64,000 bases of DNA from Gigaspora margarita (GCA_009809945.1 WTPW01000360.1:166395-230394), one strand, 5' to 3'; numbered from the stretch's first letter, positions 43,533 through 55,839 are shown. Notes: generated from the letters alone by a model not told the origin. Program-made: numbers and translations.

Positions 43533-44989
43533 AGAATAAGAATGCTCTTATCTTCAATATTCGCAAAGCTATACAAATTTATTACTGGCAACAAAGAATA
43601 AATAGCAACAAAGTACAATACATTAATATATACACTCTACAACTTCTGAGGAAGCTCAAAATGCACTAGAAAAAAAAGAAATATTAATAACACATTCATG
43701 ACTAAAAAAATATAAATAAACAAATGAAATCTGATTTCTTTGAAATTATCTCAAATTCAGAACTGGTAAAGCAGCAAATAGTGCTATCAACAACAACAAC
43801 TTAAAATTATGTAAAGGTTAGTATAATTACAAAAATGTGGTACTAGTTTACAAATGAAGACTTCACAAATGCCAAAGCAATAGTAACAATTCCAGTAACA
43901 TAAAAGCCAATAACTATATTCCTAGTAATACAATATTATTTACCATTTGAAAAAAAATAAAAATGCAACAATAGCAAAACCAAGATTCTATACCAACAAA
44001 CTCACCTTCTCACTAGCAATAATAACTATACCAAAGTGGACCACTATATGAACTTACTACTAGCAACAGAGCTCACTAAAGAAACTATACCAAAAATTGT
44101 CTACCAAGAAATTACATGACTACAGAATCACACCAACTACAAATTGCTACCACCAAAAGAATATCAAAATTGTTAACCAGAAACAGAGACAACAAGAATA
44201 GAAATATAAGCTACACAAAGGCTGGCAAAAGAACTATAAAATTACAATGGGTTGAAATAACTATAGTCTAGAAGGAACAGAAAAAAAGTTAGTTAAATAT
44301 GTAAAAAAAAAAAGAAAACAATAATCATCACTAATAATCATTGTTTATATATCCTATAACTAGAGTGCACCATGGTGCATAGTGTAACAAATTATAATTT
44401 CTAATAAATAAATAGATAAATAAATAAAAAAAGATTTGTATTTAAATTAAATAATTTAAAAAAAACAAATACATAAATATACATATTTAAATAAGGGTTT
44501 AAAAATTTTGTGCACCTGCATAGTCATGTACTTTTTGATCAACCAATCAAATTTTAGCACGTTATAGTCAATTGAGGTCAAACTGAGCAACCAACCTTCT
44601 GACCTATTAATACTAACTTACAAAAAGTTTATTTTTTATGATTAAAAAATAATATCATTTTTTATTTAAAAAAAATTACATTATTTTCTATTATTAAAAA
44701 GAAAAAAAATTTTAACTACTAATTTAATCTTTCTCTAACTATAACTCAATCGCATAATAAATGTTTCAATAATATAATGCAACCTATTCCAAGTTCAAAT
44801 TACTAACAAGCTCTAAGAATGGCATAATGAAAGCTCAAATAATAACAACATCAAAAAAATGAAACCTGTTAACAAAAACTTCAATAATGATATTAGTACT
44901 AAAAAACAATAAAACAAAATGACAAGCCCACACAAGGAATGTTTAATTATAAAGGCTCAATAGCAGTATTGAAGTAATGAATGCTCAAT
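43533..44989. other. A-rich non-coding stretch
   Basis: A-biased on the given strand, with ACCAA and AACAAC words that look like a very worn continuation of the satellite to its right. No gene. Confidence 0.4.
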
Positions 44990-46384
44990 AATGATACCAA
45001 TCTCACTTAACTACTGTTCTGGTATTGATTTCATAACTTAGCGAACCTAAAAAAGAAAGAAGAGAATAACGAAGTTAGTGAACAAGAAATAGTAAAAAAA
45101 ATACACATACAAAAGAAAGATACCTAGACTCATCTAACTACTATTCCAGTACTGATTTTACAACCTGGCAAATCTAAAAAAGAAAGAAAGAGAATAACAA
45201 AGTTAGTGAACAAGAATAGCAAAAAAGTACATACACACAAAGTAAGAAACCCAAACTCACCTAATTACAGTCCCAGTACTTTTACAACCTAGTAACCTAA
45301 AGAAAAAAGAAAATAATAAAGTTAGTGAACAAGAAATAGTGAAAAAAACACATACAAAAAAAGAAACCTAACTACCATCCTAGTGCTAATTTTATGACAT
45401 AATGAATCTAAAGAAGAAAAAAGAGAATAATGAAAGTAGTTAACAAGAATTAGCAAAAAAAAATACAAAAGAAAGAAATCCAAATTTATCTAACTACTAT
45501 CCTGATACTAATTTCACAATCTAGAACCTAAAAAAAAAGGAAGAAAAAAATAAAGTTAGTGAACAAGAAATAGCAAAAAAAAATACACATACACAAAAGA
45601 AACCCAAACTAATCTAACTACTGTTCTGGCACTGATTTCATGATACAGCGAAGCTAAAGAAGAAAGAAGAGAATAACAAAGTTAGTGAACAAGAAACAGC
45701 TAGAAGAAAAATACATAAAAAAAATCTAAAACTCACTATAACACTATTCTGGTGCTGATTTTATGCCCAGCGAACCTAAAGAAGAAAAAAAGTGAATAAC
45801 GAAGTTAGTAAACAAGAAACAGCAAAAGAAATAGTGAAAAAACACGCATATATACAAAAAAAAGAAATCCAAACTCACCTAATTACTATCTCAGTGCTGA
45901 TTTTATGATCCAGTGAATCTAAAGAAGAAAGAAGAGAATAACATAGTAAACAAAAAACAGTAAAAAATATACACACACACACAAAAGAAAGAAACCCAAA
46001 CTCATTTAACTACTATCCTGGTAGGACCCCGGACATCTTTGATATAGGTCATAACTGAATTTTGGCCAATTTTGACCTAATTTGCTGAAAATGTCAAAAT
46101 CTATTTACTTAAATAACTTCCGATCCAGTAATCAGAATTGAATGAACTTTTTTTTGTTAGATGCGTCTCACTGAGAGCTTCATTTTAAAAAAAAGTTCAT
46201 TCAAATTGGACCACTGGATGCCAAGCTAATTGCCAAAAACTGTTTTTTTGCTTCTCAAATTTCGGGGGTTTTTGCTGAATTGCGTAATGTATGACCTCTG
46301 TACTATATGTTCGGGGTCCTATCCTGGTGCTGATTTCATAATATGCAAACTTAAAAGAAAGAAGAGAATAATGAAGTTAGTGAA
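44990..46384. repeat. Satellite array, unit ~125 bp (left part)
   Basis: Unit: CTCACCTAACTACTATYCTG, GTGCTGATTTCATRACAT, AGCGAACCTAAAGAAGAAAG, AGAGAATAACGAAGTTAGTG, AACAAGAAAYAGYAAAAA, then an A-rich run with ACACATAC. Copies start near 45000, 45130, 45255, 45365, 45480, 45610, 45735, 45875, 46000 and 46321. The array is cut by the MITE at 46023-46320 and by the stack at 46393-51140, then continues at 51149. Confidence 0.85.
46023..46320 (+). mobile_element. AGGACCCC-family MITE in the satellite
   Basis: Starts AGGACCCCGGACATCTTTGA and ends ATATGTTCGGGGTCCT. TSD ATCCTGGT at 46015-46022 and 46321-46328 is perfect. About 95% like the copy at 56909-57205 by eye. Frames inside are not genes. Confidence 0.95.
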
Positions 46385-47213
46385 CAAGAAACAGGACCCT
46401 AAAATATATATAGATAGATCAGGTATTAGTTTGCTTATTTTTGAAAATTTTTATGCAGATCTTTTCTATTTTTAGTAATTTTTCCTCATTTTTGAGGTTT
46501 TTCTGCAAATTATTCCATTTTTAGTAATTTTAAATTAATCTGACTAGGACCCCGAATAATCTATATAATGTTATATTTGAAAAATTGCTAATAGAGGCCC
46601 ATTTTTTAAAAAGGCTATATTTAAAAAGTAGGTAATGGATAAAAGGTTATATTTGAAAACGGTTAATAGCAAAATGAGTAAGTATATTTAAAAGAATACT
46701 AATTAGGCTTCCGCATGGGCCGGGTAGGGCCAGGTACTAGAAGTACCCTAACCCTATCTATTTTTACACAAACCCACTTGTCTAAGCCCTGCTCTTACCC
46801 TAGAGCTCAGTTTTCAATGTCCGTGCCCAGCCCATTGGGCTACAGGTGCCCTTTGGACTACTCACAGGCTTCAATTATTATTGCCCAAACATCGAATTTC
46901 TATATAATTTGTGGTTTATTTGGCATTTTATAATATATGTACTTCTTATAAATGATTTTATTGCAAATAAATTTTACCAAGACATAAAAATCTTCGATTT
47001 TTAATTGCTAAGTAGTAATTTACATCATTTAAATCTCGAAATTCTATGGTATATAAGTCTATGGAAAAATGCAAATTTTTATATATATATATATATATAT
47101 AAATATTGAGATTTATAAACACAATGAAAAAATATTAAAAGATTCATAAAAGCTCATAAAAGCTAAATAAAAAGCATTTGTAAATTCAAGCCATACTTAT
47201 TTGCTATCTACAG

Positions 47214-49874
47214 CTAATTTCTTTGGCACATTAGTGCAGCTATAGTATCTGGGTCTAATAAAGTACAGTCATTATCAATAATATGACCTGCACAGCTAAG
47301 CATCTGTTCTAATGCAACGCTTGTAGCAGGTACAGCTAAAAAGTCTCGAGCCATTGCTAATAAATTGAGAAGCCAATCCTTATTATGTTTCCACTATTCA
47401 AGTATATTAGTATTTTTCGAAGCAATTGGTTCATCCAAATATTGCTTCACTTCAGAAAGTGAATTATTTTTGCTAATCCAGGTTTGGTTTGCAGCATATT
47501 CAAAGAAATCATCAATATAGTTTTCAAATGTTGATGTATCATTTTCGGTATTAACAATGTTTTTATTATTGTGATCACTAGTTAATAAGAAATGATATGT
47601 ACGAAGATATAAATCTTCAAATCTAATTTTTATTAATAATTTAAAATAAGAATAAGAAAAAATATATATAATATTTAGTTAATAAATATACATACTTTAC
47701 TTGAATATCTTGCATTTTTTCATCAAGACAATATGATGCCAATTTTTCTTTTTCACGATAATAATATAAAATAAATTGCATTTTGTAGCGAGGATCAAGG
47801 ATACACATGATCATATATAAGAAGCTATTATGTTTTCAATACTTGTTAAACTTTTCGATTATAACTTGAGAGGTATCACAGATAAAGCTATCCGAATGAG
47901 ATTTCATACTCAAGAGATGAGTACAAATATTCCAAACTGAGGAAAGGGTACTATTAAGAATTGGGTATGAAGTTGCTGATGCTTTCATCGTATCTATTTT
48001 TTTTAAAAAAAAATAATTTTAATTATTCATATTACAAATTATAATTTTTAATTAGAAGTTATATTTTCTAAATACATACAATTATAAAACGGTCTTAAAA
48101 CATTACAAATAGCATTCATGTTTTTCCATTCTTCATTAGTAGGTATGTCAGGAAATATTTTATCTCTATCTTTCATTCTAGTAACTATATTTACAACTCT
48201 TGCAACCAATTGTAATATCAAAAATGTAGAATTCCAGCAGGTATCACAGTCCAACGATTCTGATTCACAAATATTCAAAAATATTTGACATCTTCTCGGC
48301 GATGTGTGTATTGCTTTAACACAACTACAAATTTAAACAAATTTAATAATAATATTGTTATTATCAAAAAATTATTGTAGTAATCATCTAGTTTTTTTTT
48401 TAGTTAGCACATATAATTACCTTTCTAATAATTTCTCCAATTTGTTTTAAACCGTCCTTTACAATAAGATTTAAAATGTGAGCAAGACTACGATTATAAA
48501 AAAGCTCTTTATTAATTTCAATATATGAGTTTTGAGAAATAAGATCAGCTAGTTCATGAATTGCAACGTTATTTGAAGCAGCGTTATCAAGTGTAATTGT
48601 TTGCAACTATATTAATAGAGTATAATATTTTAATTAAATTTGAATGCCAGTATAAAACAAAACCTACTTTTTTCTTACTTTAGTAGCAATAAACTACTTA
48701 TCCAATTTTGTTTTAATACAACTAGCGATATTAATTCCGGTATATAAATAGAGAATCAAGGGAAATGATAACAAAATAGAAATAAGATTCCATTCTTTGT
48801 TAAGAAAATGTGCAGTAACTGCCAAGCTGTGTTGTCATAGGACAGCTTTGGACAATGATTTGGACAATTTTGGACAATTTTAAACAATTAAATAAAGTAA
48901 AATTACTTAAAATTTTATTAAGATAACCTATTTTAATTTTAACTAAAAATTGTTTGGCATCTAAAAAAATATATAGTTATATATTTTTTTAATAGATTTA
49001 TTAATTATTAAAGCCTGGACAAGCTTTGGACAATCTTGGACATTTGGACAATTTTGAATGTGGACAAGCCAAAAAAGGCTGTGAACAGCCAAAATGTACA
49101 ACACTACTGCCAAGTATCCGAGTTGTTGAAGTGACATCCAAGCACCACACATGAGAAAAATTCTATCCTCAGCATTCTGAAGAATTTCTTTAATTAATGC
49201 CTTTCTTTTACTATAAGCCATCATTACATCTCACTTAATTGTATTAGCACTAATACTGAAATCAGGTAATAATCTGTTAATAAGCTTGCAAAAACCTCAC
49301 CCTTCTACAAACTGAAAGCTTAACTTGTCTAACACTACTATATCAGTTAAGTCTTTTTGGGTTGAATTCTCGTATATGGTTTTTTTCTTGTTTGAGTATT
49401 AAATTTTAACTAAGTTTAACCATTTGGTAAATTTGGATTTGAATTACTATCATTAAATAATGTTCTTTGATACTTAAGGCAAGAACCTAGATAACACCAA
49501 AGATGTGATGTTCTACTTTCTTTTTTATGACTTAACAACTTATTACAGTATTCACATTTAGCTTTTTGTTCATTTTGAACTAAAAGAAAACTGTTCTATA
49601 CAGGTGATATATGCTTTGATAAAGCAGTTTGACTAGAGGTTTCACTATTAATATAGTTAATTCTATTAGTAGTTGTGCTATTGATCGAGCTAGTATCAAA
49701 GTTGGTAATAGGTAGCACTAGTTCAAAAGATATTGAAGCAGAGTTATTAGAAAGTAATATGTTATTAATATCATGATCATCAATATTATAGTTTTTTAAA
49801 GAGTTATCTATATTAACAGGTTTGCTATAGTTATCCGTTAAGTTATCCATTGAGTTTTCTGTTAAGTTATTCAT
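47214..49874 (-). pseudogene. hAT (Ac-like) transposase, decayed
   Basis: A cut-and-paste transposase, now dead. From ATG near 49874: an Asn/Ser-rich leader, then a BED zinc finger about 49500-49570 (KCEYCNKLL ... HLWCYLGSC). Then LSFQFVEG and LINRLLPDFSISANTI, then AWMSLQQLGYLAV. Next is the MITE at 48827-49106, then TAHFLNKEWNLISILLSFPL. Then LQTITLDNAASNN (catalytic Asp region), RSLAHILNLIVKDGLK, DTCWNSTFLIL (worn T-R-W-N-S-T-Y), ILDPRYKMQFILYY. The C-terminal dimerisation domain is ILEWWKHNKDWLLNLLAMAR, DFLAVPATSVALE, DPDTIAALMCQRN, stop at 47214. Several intron positions are plausible (GTATGT or GTAAG donors near 47703, 48070 and 48680). In-frame stops and the insertion disable it. Confidence 0.88.
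48827..49106. mobile_element. hAT-type MITE inside the hAT transposase
   Basis: CTGTGTTGTCATAGGACAGC and the inverted GGCTGT...GTACAACACTA end. TSD CTGCCAAG at 48819-48826 and 49107-49114 is perfect. TTGGACAATTTTGGACAA words fill both arms. Its removal joins LGYLAV to TAHF in the transposase. Confidence 0.92.
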
Positions 49875-50247
49875 ATTAATAGTCTTATTGTAACTATCTG
49901 TAAAGTCACTTATATTGGCAAAAGCAGGATTGTTCGACTTCGTTAATACTTTGATATTTTGGTGTATTGATACTTTAGTGTGTTGGTACTTTAGTGCAGT
50001 AGCACTTAGTTCATTAGAGTGTTGACAATTTAGTGTGTTGGATGACAGACATTATGCGTTGGTTATCATTATTAGTGATTATTGTGTTAAATTTTTAAAA
50101 TTAAAGAATTAAAAAGATCAATTGATATATATATTCACTATATGGAGTATGATTGGTTATTAAGCACATGAATATTTTAACGGATACCTGTAAGCTAAAA
50201 GGGCAGGGTAGTGATATTATCCTAGCCCTACCCATCTGTGTAATGGC

Positions 50248-50486
50248 TAGTGATACTACTAAAATTGATTTTTGAAAAAGACCTATTTCATCTTTATTAG
50301 AGAGAATTAAAATTTTTTATAAGGAAGAGCAAATAAAATTTATATAGGTATGTTCCTTATAATTTCGTCTATTCAAAAAAAGTATCAAATAATTTTGTCT
50401 TTCAAGTAAAATAGATCAAAAACTACTTTGTCTTCAAATTTTAATTTTGGGTTTTCAAACCCGAAATGCTTTCGTCTTCATGTATA
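50248..50486. mobile_element. Interspersed element TAGTGATACTAC, copy 2
   Basis: Nearly the same as 32150-32385, again inserted in G/C-word subterminal sequence. Flanks GTAATGGC and GTAACAGC differ by two bases and may be a TSD. Confidence 0.75.
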
Positions 50487-50639
50487 GTAACAGCTTAGTA
50501 CCTGGAGCTCTACCCTTACTCACGGGTTCAAAAATTAATACCCTGGCTGAGCCCTTGTGGACTACCCATAGGTACCTATAGGTAGCTCAGGCCTATGTAG
50601 AAGCCTAATGCTAATAGTATGTTTATAAATGTTATATTT

Positions 50640-50910
50640 GAAATGTGCTAATAAAAATAGTAAAAAATGGGCCTTTTTTTGTTTTTTTTTGTTTTGTAAA
50701 GCATTAGTTACGTTTTTTTATTTATTTATTTTTTTTTTATAGAGAGCATTAGTTCTGCTTTTTTTATTTTTTTTTTTATAGAGAGCGTTACTTCTGTTTT
50801 TTTTTATTTTTTTTTATTTTTTATAGAAAGCATTAGTTCTGTTTTTTTTANNNNNNNNNNNNNNNNNNGGTTTTTTTTTGTTTTTTTTTTGTTTTTTTTT
50901 TAGAAAGTAT
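50640..50910. repeat. T-rich tandem repeat with assembly gap
   Basis: AGAAAGCATTAGTTCTG followed by long T-runs recurs every ~55 bp about five times. An 18-N gap at 50851-50868 lies inside. Confidence 0.8.
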
Positions 50911-51148
50911 TAGTTTGAAAACTTTTTTTGAAAGCTTATATTACAAAAATTGTTTTTGAAAGCTTATGTTTCGAAAAATGTTAAGCAATTCCAAACTTGC
51001 TATCTAACATTTGAAATATAGCTGATATATACCAAACTAGAACTGCTAACCAAAAAATTTTTTACTATAATATTCAAATATAACCTTATATAAATTATTC
51101 AGGGTTCTACCTAATCTATCTATGTATATTTCAAGGTTCTCAAAAAAT

Positions 51149-51500
51149 GGTAAAAAACTTACACAAAAGAAAAAACCCCAAACTCATCTAACTACCATCC
51201 CAGTACTGATTTCATGATATAGCAAACCTAAAGAAAAAAATAAAAGAATAACAAAATTAGTGAACAAGAAACAGTAAGTAAAAAAATATACACAAAAAAA
51301 AGAAACCCAAACTTATCTAACAACTGTCCTGGTGTTGATTTCAAGACCCAGAACCTAAAGAAGAAAAAATAGAATAACGAAGTTAGTGAACAAGAAAACA
51401 GCAGGAAAAAAAACACATACACACAAAAAAAAAGATCTACAAACTTACCTGACTACTTTCCCAGTGATGATTTCACAATATGGCAAATCTAAAGAAAAAT
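51149..51500. repeat. Satellite array, right part
   Basis: Continuation of the ~125-bp array from 44990-46384: units near 51185, 51310 and 51440 with AACAAAATTAGTGAACAAGA and CCAAACTYATCTAAC. Open frames on the minus strand are repeat artefacts. Confidence 0.8.
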
Positions 51501-52323
51501 AAAGTAATAAAAAAAAGATTAGAATAAAAAAAAACATTAGTTTGTTTACATACCTGCATATTCAGGATAATGAATTGCTGATGAGTGCACAACTATGTGG
51601 GTTCATGAAAAACATATTCTCAAAAAAAAAAATGCTAAATAAAAAAAAATTATAAAAAAATGTTAATAATAATAAAAAAAATCAAAAAATATAAATAATA
51701 AAAAAAATAAAAAATAAGGGCAAATCTATTTGTAACTGTGGTTACAGTTCTGAGCCAATCAAATTGCTAGATTATTGCAATAACTTCAAATTGTGGCTAT
51801 GAAACCAATATTTTTTCTAGCTAAAAATGCTTCTTGAGGTGTTTTATTATATAATAAACCTTCTTCTAACTCTAAATCTAACTCTAATCCTAATTTGGTT
51901 ACTGTTACCGCAGGTGACAAGCACATTTTTTCAAAAAATAAAAATAAATAAATAATAATAAAAAACTTATTATTTATTTTTTTTATTTATTTATTTAATT
52001 TAAATATGATGATTTTTTTATTTTAATTTTTATTTATTTATTTATTTATCTATTTATTATTTTATTTTAAATTATTTATTAAATATGTATATATGTTTTA
52101 TTTTATTTTTATTTTTTACAAGTTTAATCAATTTATAGCTTGATAGCAAGTTTCGATCAAAAAGATTTTAACTATTGAGCATATACAAGATAACTATTTT
52201 TGTAATATGCATATAACAATAGTGGAAATAATTCTGGTTTAGGAAATAAGGGCCGCAATGCTTGTAGTTTTTTTGATAAATTTCTGAAAAACTTGTTTAT
52301 TCACTAATGATGGTATTAAGGGG
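51501..52323. other. A+T-rich stretch, little recognised
   Basis: Poly-A/T tracts and TTTATTTA runs. About 51720-51930 has TTTGTAACTGTGGTTACAG and GGTTACTGTTACCGCAG, which might be ends of one small worn element. No gene. Confidence 0.4.
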
Positions 52324-52947
52324 TATGGGCCAGTGCAGAAAGATTTGTATCTCAAAAAATTTTATAACTTTGATATTAAGAAAAATTTTTTATTTTCTTG
52401 ATTAATTATTAAAAATTTTTTAGTATCAAATAAAATAGGTTTTAATCTAACTTATTATATCATTTTTATTGTTTTAACATTGTTTTATTTTAATAATTAA
52501 GCATGTACAATTCACTGTATTTGAAAAAAAACAAAAAATTTTTTTAAAAAAAAAGATATTTTAAATAATTTTGCAACTAATATGCAGTTCTATGAGCTTG
52601 TACTATGCAAGTACATTAATATGCATATGATAAAGATATAATTAAAATTTGAGCAAAATTGAATTACTAGTTGTGAAGAAATTAAGCTTTAAAGTAAGGC
52701 AATTTGATTTTTTTTACTATATACATATATATATAAATTACTATAGTAAATTATATAGTAAATATTTTTAAAAAAAGTTACTATTAATAAATTTTTTATT
52801 TTATCAATAAAATAATCAAAATAATTTTATTTTTATTGATCTAGTAACCTAATAAGTATATTAAATTAAAAAAATTAAAAATTAATTTGTACAAAAAATA
52901 TTTTAATTAGAGCTATTTAAGGAACAAATCTTTTTGTACTGGTCTAT
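52324..52947. mobile_element. Possible element with GGGCCAGTGCAGAAAGA ends
   Basis: TATGGGCCAGTGCAGAAAGA and the inverted TTTTTGTACTGGTCTATA end pair over about 26 bp. TA at both borders is compatible with a TA target. The body is A+T-rich and non-coding. Confidence 0.55.
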
Positions 52948-53199
52948 AGCTTATTTTTGAAATAAAAATTTGTTTCAAAAAAAATGAGGTAGCTTATTTT
53001 TGAGAATTTACAGTAATGTTATTTTCCAAATTTATGCTAAAAATACACAAATTAAACTTTTATATATAGAATTTTAATATAAAAATAAGCAATTTAAAAA
53101 TTAACCATTTAATAATTTTTTAAAAAATATGCAAATTTAAATTTTACTTCATTTAATTTGTCTATAATAGTGATGCATTCTTTAACCTGACCTATATTT

Positions 53200-55440
53200 A
53201 GATATTTCAGGTCCTGTGTTTATATTATTGAAATAAACAGGATCAATATGACAGTTGAAAATACTATTAATCATTATAGTTGGATGAGTAAATAATCTTT
53301 TACATCTAGTTAATAGCTATTTTAATGTAATCTCTAAGGTAATAGAAAATTTTTAAATTTCTAGCATTGTATTAAGATTTCTAGTATACTTTGGTTTTAA
53401 GTAGCCAATTAGATATATCTAATTGGCAAGAAGGTAGAGAAGAAATAAAAAATTAGTGTTTAGGGGGCATCCATAAATAATATTATATACCCCTACATAG
53501 TAGCTCTTGACCCTCCTTGACTATAAAAAAAAAATTTAAAAATCTATATAATTTTACAAAAACTTGGATATATTATGATCTAGTGGTCCAATCTCGATAA
53601 TTTGGTACCATTCGATTCATCTCAATGAGATGAATTCAATAGTACCAAAATCATTTTATTTGGATTACGAGATCAAGTGTTATTCACAAAATACTATTGA
53701 TTTTATAGTAATTTTATAAAAAAACATAATACTAATAGTATTTCATTAATAAAACGTGATATAGTAATCCAAATCGAATGATTTTTGGTACTATTCGAAT
53801 CCTCTCCTCGAGATGATTCGAATGGTACCAAAATCATCCAATTTGGACTATTGGATCAAGTTTTAGACAAATTTTTATAAAAAAATTGCATTATATTTTG
53901 GGGAACCCCCTTACATATTGGAAAATCATTATATTTTTGGGGGACCTCCACTCAAGCATAACATTATTTATGGATGCTCCCTTAGCGTTAATATTTTGAA
54001 TATTAGCAAGGATTGTAGTAGGTATAGGTTGGTTGTGTAATAGTAAATATTTAGTTTGTTGCATTATATTTTTAATAGTTTTGATATCTTTGTGTAGTTC
54101 TATAGCTTTGAGAGTAAAAGCATAATGGAAATTTTAAACTGTAAATTTTTGTTGGAGATAGTTTTGAAAATAGCATTAATAATACTGGTTTGAATTTTGT
54201 ACCATGTGTGTTCTATAGTTTCTGTAGAGCTAGCAGAGAGTAGAATTTTGTTTTGAATGATATTGTATTGATATTGAGAAGAAAATTTTTTATATTTTAC
54301 TTAATGCATAAATTTGTACTAAAAATTTCTTAGTTTGTAGTATGTTTTGTGCCAAAGTTTTGAGGATAATGCAAATAGAAATATCCATTTAAAAATAAGA
54401 ATAAGATTGTCACTATGAGTAGTAGATAAGAATAAAAGTCTATAAAGTATGATATTATTGTATTATGTGCCCATATATAATCAATACGGCTATTTAAATC
54501 ATTGTGCTACTAGGTATATTGGGTATTGTTAGTATGGTTAGCTAGATCATACATGCTATTGTGATATAAGTAAGAAAGAAGTTTAGTTTTGGCAATAGAG
54601 TTATTAGTTAAAAAAGGAGATATATTAAAGTCATCTAAGATAATAGAGTATAAATCTAAAGAAAGTGAATCTTGTATCCATAATATAATAGCTTCTTGAG
54701 ATTGGTTTCATAGTTATTGGTTGATTGAAGAAAGATATACAGAAATAATTTGGAATTTAAAATCATATTTAAAGAACAGATCAATTGCAACTACTCTTTC
54801 AGAATAAATAGATATAAGATTTTATAGAGTTATTAACTATAATACTAGTACCTTTAGTAGAGTTGTTCAGACAAGACCAAAAATATATAAATTGCTTGTT
54901 GTTAAAAAACTTTTTAGGTTTAGATTCAGCAAGTTTGGTTTTAGTTATACTACAAATTTGAATATTGTTCAAAGGGCAGAAATTTTTTCAAAGTTGTTTT
55001 TTAAGAAGAGCATTATAGTCTTGAACATTGTGTATAGCAATATTAAGATTAAGAGTTGATTGTGAAGATATAGAATTATCTAATTAGGAAGTTGTTGCAA
55101 AAATGAAAAATTTATTTTCTTGGTAGTTATTATATGAAGATTTAATAGATAAGTCATAATAGATAGAAAATTGGTTAATAGTAATAAGATATAATTTGGA
55201 GAAGTTTATCTTTAGTACTAAGATATATATAGATCTCTAATTAATTATATTTATAGATATCTTGTAAGGATATAAAAAAAATTGGTTAAGCAAATGTTTA
55301 ATAAAAGATTTAAAAGTTTGTAGATTTGAGAATAGGAGAAGATTGTATTGTTGTAAGAATAGATTATAACAAGTTTTCTCAGAAAGAAATAATAAATATT
55401 ATCTGAAGAGCTGTTTGTATCTTTTACAAAGTCACTTACT
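53200..55440 (-). pseudogene. LINE fragment C: endonuclease and linker
   Basis: Minus strand. From about 55080: LNLNIAIHNVQDYNALLKKQ and ICSITKTKLAES (start of an APE-type endonuclease with the E-T-K-L-like motif). Then SLDLYSIILDDFNISPF (54626-54643; the G-D-F-N motif with G changed to D), then NDLNSRIDYIW (54471-54492; S-R-I-D-Y-I-W), then LLLIVTI where S-D-H is expected. The linker continues through the MITE at 53462-53982 to INSIFNCHIDPVYFNNINTG near 53230, typical of the segment before the RT. Next in order would be the TDPIELKI segment that opens fragment B at about 41900. Confidence 0.72.
53462..53982. mobile_element. hAT-like MITE with AGGGGGCATCC ends and GGTACC palindromes
   Basis: AGGGGGCATCCATAAATAAT and the inverted ATTATTTATGGATGCTCCCT end. 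Flanks TAGTGTTT / TAGCGTTA (53454-53461 and 53983-53990) match at six of eight bases. It contains two palindromes of the same family as 38616-39733 (TTGGTACCATTCGATTCATC and GGTACTATTCGAATCCTCTC with mirrors). Confidence 0.75.
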
Positions 55441-55573
55441 ATTTAGGGCTCAGCTTTTATAGCTGTGCAGATACCCATAGTCTGTCCTGTATATTGATCT
55501 GACCATTATTATTCTGGACCTTTGTATAATATTCTATTTATTTATTATTTATAAATAAATACAGCAATTTCTA

Positions 55574-55773
55574 TTTGTTGGATTTTGTATTTACCAACTA
55601 TTATCCGGCATTTGAAATTTTATGATTTTTATGCATATGAGTTATACACATTATCTGAAATATTTTAAATCCATTCTAGATTTAAAATATATCTGGACAA
55701 CATATATAACTCACGTGTATAAAAATTTAAAATCTCAAATACCAGTCAACAGTTGGTATGCAAAATCAACAAA
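55574..55773. mobile_element. TA-flanked MITE with ~90-bp arms
   Basis: TTTGTTGGATTTTGTATTTA at the left and the mirrored right end (ATGCAAAATCAACAAA) are bracketed by TA on both sides. Arms pair through CCGGCATTTGAAATTTTA and GCATATGAGTTATA. Tc1/mariner-like by TSD only. Confidence 0.75.
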
Positions 55774-55839
55774 TATAAATACCGTATAATCTAGTTATTC
55801 AAGTATGAAATACTCATAATTATGGTAATATAGTATTCT

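Larger units (their letters stand above)
46704..50607 (-). mobile_element. hAT transposon with dead transposase
   Basis: TAGGCTTCCGCATGGGCC and the inverted GGCCTATGTAGAAGCCTA are the ends. TSD ATACTAAT / ATGCTAAT (46696-46703 and 50608-50615; one transition). Subterminal regions are G+C-rich with repeated GGGTAGGGCC- and TACCCATAGG-like words, as expected for transposase-binding repeats. It carries the pseudogene at 47214-49874 and two younger insertions. Confidence 0.85.
46546..51108. mobile_element. Inner AGGACCCC element of the nested stack
   Basis: AGGACCCCGAATAATCTATA and its inverted partner (TATAAATTATTCAGGGTTCT) pair over about 38 bp. Flanks ATCTGACT and ACCTAATC differ only at four transition positions, so they may be one worn TSD. 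Encloses the hAT element at 46704-50607. A T-rich tandem repeat with an 18-N gap lies near its right end. Confidence 0.65.
46393..51140. mobile_element. Outer AGGACCC element of the nested stack
   Basis: AGGACCCTAAAATATATATA (left) and the inverted TATATTTCAAGGTTCT end (right) share about 27 bp of inverted repeat including AGATAGAT. TSD CAAGAAAC / CAAAAAAT (46385-46392 and 51141-51148) differs only by transitions. Left-end sequence with TTTGCTTATTTTTG and TATGCAGATC matches the 25708-26178 MITE, so this was probably a ~190-bp MITE before the inner element entered it. Confidence 0.75.

Noticed and set aside
44990..46384. Coding repeats in the ~125-bp satellite
   Set aside because: Unit length varies and no frame is kept from unit to unit.
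46230..46933. Two 70-80-residue frames
   Set aside because: The first crosses a MITE border; the second lies in hAT subterminal repeats.
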